Shown here: positions 23,300 to 26,104 of the stretch, piece by piece
Numbering within the stretch: position 1 is the stretch's first letter
How the letters are laid out: every line of letters begins with the position of its first letter
Source: CAYURP01 sp964447175
GTDB lineage: Bacteria; Zixibacteria; MSB-5A5; SM23-73-2
Reading direction: 5' to 3'
NCBI GenBank assembly: GCA_964447175.1
Contig: CAYURP010000039.1
Coordinates: 1-26,104 of the forward strand
DNA: 26,104 nt
Notes under the pieces: generated by a model
What the model was told of the DNA's origin: nothing
Databases searched by the model: none
The model's input: only the letters and a program-made list of their open reading frames with translations
Made by a program: the position numbers and the translations under genes

Positions 23300-23395
23300 A
23301 TGATCGAAGCTTTAAAGATAGCAGTAGGGATTCTATTAATGCTTACTTTATTAGGTGGTATATTTTACTTGATCAGATGGATAGGAAAAAGGTAA
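23300..23395 (+). CDS. Possible 31-aa single-span membrane peptide
   Basis: Not recognised. The 31-codon frame begins MIEALKIAVGILLMLTLLGG. Residues 5-25 form one hydrophobic span ending in a positively charged C-terminus (RWIGKR), the typical layout of bacterial small membrane peptides. AAATAAAG precedes the ATG, a poor Shine-Dalgarno. It lies 57 nt downstream of the 57-aa frame and may share its transcript, ending at the terminator-like palindrome at 23475-23500. In AT-rich DNA a short hydrophobic frame can arise by chance, so confidence is low. Confidence 0.35.
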   Translation: MIEALKIAVGILLMLTLLGGIFYLIRWIGKR

Positions 23396-23474
23396 TTTCC
23401 TTAAAACCTGAGAAGTACAATATATAAAAATCAGTTAATTCAGTTATTTACACTCCCCTTTTTTTAAACTTGTA

Positions 23475-23500
23475 GGCACGAATTCATTCGTGCCCTTTTT
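23475..23500 (+). terminator. Intrinsic terminator or REP-like palindrome
   Basis: GGCACGAA (23475-23482) pairs with TTCGTGCC (23487-23494) around a TTCA loop, followed by C and five T (23496-23500). On the plus strand this is a good rho-independent terminator for leuS or the small ORFs. It also shares the TGTAGG lead-in and GCCC end with the palindrome at 4377-4402. Confidence 0.7.
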
Positions 23501-23640
23501 ACGCAAACATAATCACTACTCCAGAAATAATGAAGCTAAGCTTCACACTCCAGTTAAACAATAAGTCTTCCGGAAATCACTAGTTAGGACTATTCCCCCT
23601 TCATAATAAGAATTTTCACATCAGGCGGTATTCTTACCTG

Positions 23641-23991
23641 TTACCACCTGGGGCGTCTTTTCCCGAAACCTCCTTTATCCCTTCCTCTGCCGCCGCCCCT
23701 GCCTCCACCTCCGCTTCCGCCTCTACCTCCACCTCCTCCGCCACCACCGAAGGATGATCTTTTCGGTCTGGCTTCATCCACACGAAGCTGCCGACCATCC
23801 AGTTCGGCTCCATCTAACGCATCTTTTGCAGCCTGGGCTGCTTCGGGAGTCTCCATCTCTACAAAACCAAATCCTTTTCCTCCAATGATTTGAACAGACA
23901 ACACGTTTCCGTGCTCGGAGAATAACCCTTTTAGTTTTTCCTCATCCAGGTCATAGTTCAGGTTACCTACATATAGCTTAGTGCTCTTCAT
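23641..23991 (-). CDS. RRM-domain RNA-binding protein with Gly/Arg-rich tail
   Basis: Single-RRM RNA-binding protein of the kind known from cyanobacteria (Rbp) and many other bacteria, often cold-induced; RNA targets are unknown. In 116 aa, RNP2 is LYVGNL (6-11) and RNP1 is KGFGFVEM (39-46), with the aromatic positions F41 and F43 intact. The beta2-beta3 loop is shorter than in most bacterial relatives. The last ~40 residues are an RGG-like Gly/Arg tail ending KRRPRW. ATG 23991 (MKSTKLYVGNL) was chosen because AGGAGAG lies just upstream; the longer frame from 24015 runs through that Shine-Dalgarno. It is monocistronic, behind a near-consensus promoter and a leader of about 182 nt. Confidence 0.94.
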   Translation of the reverse strand: MKSTKLYVGNLNYDLDEEKLKGLFSEHGNVLSVQIIGGKGFGFVEMETPEAAQAAKDALDGAELDGRQLRVDEARPKRSSFGGGGGGGGRGGSGGGGRGGGRGRDKGGFGKRRPRW

Positions 23992-24005
23992 TTTTTCTCT
24001 CCTGT

Positions 24006-24067
24006 CCCGTCCCACGACGGGGTTTTATATAAAACTAAATATTTTCTGTTGAAAATCATTTCAACAG
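24006..24067 (-). promoter_or_regulatory. Two stem-loops in the 5' leader of the RRM gene
   Basis: Read on the minus strand, a perfect 9-bp stem with a 4-nt loop (arms CTGTTGAAA and TTTCAACAG, 24067-24046) is followed by a 6-bp GC stem with loop GTGG (arms CCCGTC and GACGGG, 24021-24006). The second ends 2 nt before the AGGAG of the RRM gene. Such structure just upstream of the ribosome-binding site could control translation, for example by temperature. That role is inferred only. Confidence 0.55.
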
Positions 24068-24179
24068 CACTGAAACCATTACAGATTCTTGGTTGGATCT
24101 ATATTCTTCTCCTTTCTTTTCAGGATAACGGTTCTACCCTCTGTCAGTAATCACTCATTTTCTCTTTAATTACGTTAAC

Positions 24180-24209
24180 ATTATAACATCTAATTGCCAT
24201 TTTTGTCAA
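24180..24209 (-). promoter_or_regulatory. Near-consensus sigma70 promoter of the RRM gene
   Basis: On the minus strand a perfect TTGACA (24209-24204) and a perfect TATAAT (24185-24180) are separated by 18 nt. Transcription would start near 24173, leaving a leader of about 182 nt before the ATG at 23991. It is the strongest promoter match seen in the window and suggests an abundant or inducible transcript. Confidence 0.82.
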
Positions 24210-24249
24210 GATATTTGTGCATAAAACCTAAAAAAACTTGGAATTATAG

Positions 24250-25608
24250 CTAAAATTTTAACTGGAAGCCGATGACAGGGATTAGCTCTTTTTTATTGTT
24301 CGGATTTTGAACAAATGAAAACTTAGGGAATTCAAAGTTCGATTGAGATAACTCCCTGTCCTTATCATAATTTTTGGTAAGATTTGCTCCTGCAGCCAGA
24401 CCAGCTACGCTTCCTGCCCCGGCAATAGCAAATATCGTGGAACTTTCTTGAGCTTCAACCATCAGATCTATGCCAAAACCAGCAACTGTGCCAAAAACCC
24501 CACATAAATTTATGAACCTAACCCGAGCCTGACTCATTTTTACACCCTTAGTCAGAATCCCAGTTCCCAATATGGCGATATCAGTCCCCAAGAGCATATC
24601 CCTTAAAAGATCGTCCCCCTCATGTTCAGCAATGGCACCAAAGACTAATCCGAACCATGCGCCCCACTCTAAACCCGAGCTGGTCAAAGCTGCATGTCCC
24701 TCGCTGAATTCAATTCGGTTAGAAAGATGTGCAGCAGCAGCGATGCCTAAAAGACCAGAGACCTCTCCTAAACGGATGACATTCACAGCTTCCTGGTCAG
24801 CGACTACAGCCCAGCCTATCCCCTGCCAGGTTCCCAGATGCCCTCCCAGGGAGATGATAGTAGCCTTTGCGTCGCTGACATTGGCATCTTTGGTCATTTC
24901 ATGAGCTATCCATAGACTGGCCGGGCCACCCAAGAGAAGTCCCAAGGAGAACGCTTGAGGCGAGTTAGCCTCCAGGGAAATCGGGGTAGCAATTCCCAGC
25001 CATAGCCCATAATAGCCTGAAAATATCAAAAGCTCTGTGCGTCCGGAATGATCGAGGAGCGAACCTTTGAAGATCAATGCCTTCCTGGTTTTTGCAATTT
25101 TGAAAATGCTTGATTGCAATCTCTCAGCTTCTTTAGCCTGAGGCGTTTCTGGATAGAATTCAACCAGATGGGAAATAAGAGTGGCGGCAAAATCGTATCG
25201 TGTTTCAGAGGCATATCTAAGTGCCAGTTTGTACAATAAGTTAGCCTCAACATCTGGTGTTCTACTTTCAATCTTAGAAAGTACCCTGTAATCTTCACAT
25301 AGCTTCGCGTGGAACTGGGTTAATTCCACAGCTTCTTTTGAGAGCTTTCTGGATACGAAATGAGTTCCAGCTAAATCCTGATATCCATAATCCAGTCGGA
25401 ACTTTGATTCTGACAATCGGACGATCTGCCCCTTCTGAAACTCCTTGACCTCTGGGAAAAGGTGGTAGGTCTGTTTTTCCAGGCTGTCGATAACAGGTCC
25501 AATGGAATCGCTGAGTGATACTACTTCATGAGTTTGTGCCCGCAGGCTTAATGATAAACCCAGGTGAAGAAAAAACACAAATATTGTTATTCTAATTGGT
25601 TTCAACAT
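24250..25608 (-). CDS. Exported protein with TPR-like region and fourfold Gly-rich repeat, unknown family
   Basis: Not recognised. The 452-aa product has a signal peptide (residues 1-25: MLKPIR, hydrophobic core, then LRAQ). A helical TPR-like region (about 118-170) includes VEFYPETPQAKEAERLQ, as in TPR proteins of the cell envelope. Residues 192-420 are four tandem repeats of about 57 aa (192-249, 250-306, 307-363, 364-420). Each has Gly at repeat positions 10 and 14, usually an aromatic between or beside them, a second Gly/Ala-rich stretch, and a closing [ML][TS][KN]. The C-terminus, VIGFQLKF, has alternating hydrophobic residues and a final Phe, like the beta-signal of outer-membrane proteins. 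Surface or outer-membrane location is inferred. A start at residue -16 is possible, but 25608 places the signal peptide correctly. Confidence 0.8.
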   Translation of the reverse strand: MLKPIRITIFVFFLHLGLSLSLRAQTHEVVSLSDSIGPVIDSLEKQTYHLFPEVKEFQKGQIVRLSESKFRLDYGYQDLAGTHFVSRKLSKEAVELTQFHAKLCEDYRVLSKIESRTPDVEANLLYKLALRYASETRYDFAATLISHLVEFYPETPQAKEAERLQSSIFKIAKTRKALIFKGSLLDHSGRTELLIFSGYYGLWLGIATPISLEANSPQAFSLGLLLGGPASLWIAHEMTKDANVSDAKATIISLGGHLGTWQGIGWAVVADQEAVNVIRLGEVSGLLGIAAAAHLSNRIEFSEGHAALTSSGLEWGAWFGLVFGAIAEHEGDDLLRDMLLGTDIAILGTGILTKGVKMSQARVRFINLCGVFGTVAGFGIDLMVEAQESSTIFAIAGAGSVAGLAAGANLTKNYDKDRELSQSNFEFPKFSFVQNPNNKKELIPVIGFQLKF

Positions 25609-25736
25609 TTTCAGCTTCTCACATTGCATGTATTCAGTCAGCATCAACCTCCACAAAGATAAAAGTTCTTTAGGTTACTCCAGGAAACACTTGACAGATC
25701 AAGAACACCTGTTTTAAGAATAGAAGACACCCCCTT

Positions 25737-25765
25737 AGAATAAACCATAAGTGACCATTTTTCAA
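25737..25765 (-). promoter_or_regulatory. Possible promoter of the fourfold-repeat gene
   Basis: On the minus strand TTGAAA (25765-25760) and TATTCT (25742-25737) are 17 nt apart, about 130 nt before the ATG at 25608. The match is moderate and the leader long. The gap otherwise shows no terminator for the upstream gene. Confidence 0.45.
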
Positions 25766-25781
25766 CCTCTCCCCTACCCCA

Positions 25782-26104
25782 TCAGATATTCATCTTATCC
25801 GCCCAATCGCCTATGTAAGGTATTGTGAAGCTTTTCCCCTGTACCGCATTTAAAATCCCTACCAGAGCCAATATGACGCAGATTATGATTACCGCGCTCC
25901 AGAAGAAATCCGATATTTTAGGCAAAAGAAATAACACAGCTATAATCTCAACTATGAACAAAATAAGACCCTGTTTGCCATGTTTTAGCGCAAAGGGATT
26001 ATCCTTCATCTTGATCAAGGGAACAAAGCACATAAAAGGGATATAACCTAAAATTGCAGCAGCTTTGCCTTCCTCTGTCTTTTTCCGTTCATCTTCTCTT
26101 TTTG
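25782..26104 (-). CDS. Tic20/DUF4870-like small membrane protein (5' end outside window)
   Basis: At least 106 residues are visible; the frame stays open to the window edge, so the start lies outside. The charged N-terminal part (KREDERKKTEEGKAAA) leads into AILGYIPFMCFVPLIKMKDNPFALKHGKQGL, then two hydrophobic spans (LILFIVEIIAVLFLLP; FWSAVIIICVILALVGILNAVQG) and the ending IPYIGDWADKMNI. The pattern of a first span followed by FALKHGKQG and IL..VQGK is that of the DUF4870/Tic20-like family of three- or four-helix membrane proteins of unknown function in bacteria. The methionine at 26033 lies inside the first membrane span and is not the start. No terminator is evident after the stop. Confidence 0.8.
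   Translation of the reverse strand, partial: KREDERKKTEEGKAAAILGYIPFMCFVPLIKMKDNPFALKHGKQGLILFIVEIIAVLFLLPKISDFFWSAVIIICVILALVGILNAVQGKSFTIPYIGDWADKMNI

Noticed and set aside
23531..23545. Palindrome TGAAGC-TAA-GCTTCA as terminator of the RRM gene
   Set aside because: Six-bp stem, about 95 nt past the stop and without a proper T-run; could be chance.
24120..24160. Cold-box motif in the RRM leader
   Set aside because: Only a loose match (ACTGACAGAG) to the E. coli cspA element; not convincing.
24572..24904. 110-codon plus-strand frame inside the fourfold-repeat gene
   Set aside because: Shadow of the minus-strand gene, whose signal peptide, repeats and C-terminus are coherent.

Overview
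The window is bacterial chromosome with no mobile element, CRISPR array or phage module. Standard genetic code, ATG/GTG/TTG starts, mid-to-low GC and dense operons fit a free-living Gram-negative bacterium. Envelope proteins support this: a LysM lytic transglycosylase lipoprotein, SppA, and an exported protein ending in a C-terminal Phe like outer-membrane proteins. The tRNA gene does not encode CCA. A 31-residue COX24/bS22-type ribosomal peptide and the general gene style suggest a Fibrobacteres-Chlorobi-Bacteroidetes-like or related candidate phylum. That placement is inference, not proof.

Layout, plus strand. Positions 1-4191 hold envelope and nucleoid genes: MltD-like transglycosylase (5' end outside the window), sppA, an FmdB zinc ribbon, HU, the 31-aa basic peptide (not previously called because it is so short) and a YfcE-type phosphoesterase. 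Positions 4222-6147 hold a heptamer-periodic tract, tRNA-Arg(CCG), a palindromic element and proS. Positions 6150-16356 hold the classic transcription/translation operon: rimP, nusA, a structured 162-nt gap, infB, ylxP, rbfA, nrnA, truB, ribF, rpsO, pnp. Then come an M16 peptidase and a polysaccharide deacetylase (as downstream of pnp in Bacillus, in the other order), and a YvlD-type membrane protein. A consensus-like promoter opens asnS, followed by a hairpin and leuS.

Positions 22858-23640 are an AT-rich gap with two possible small genes (57 and 31 codons) and a terminator-like palindrome. From 23641 the genes are on the minus strand: an RRM protein with an RGG tail behind a near-perfect sigma70 promoter and a long hairpin-bearing leader; an unrecognised exported 452-aa protein whose C-terminal half is a fourfold ~57-residue repeat; and a Tic20/DUF4870-like membrane protein cut off by the window end.

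Most of the window is conserved housekeeping. The least explained items are the fourfold-repeat protein, the RRM leader, the infB leader and start codon, the small palindromes, and the heptamer tract beside the tRNA. No multi-gene novel system is evident.
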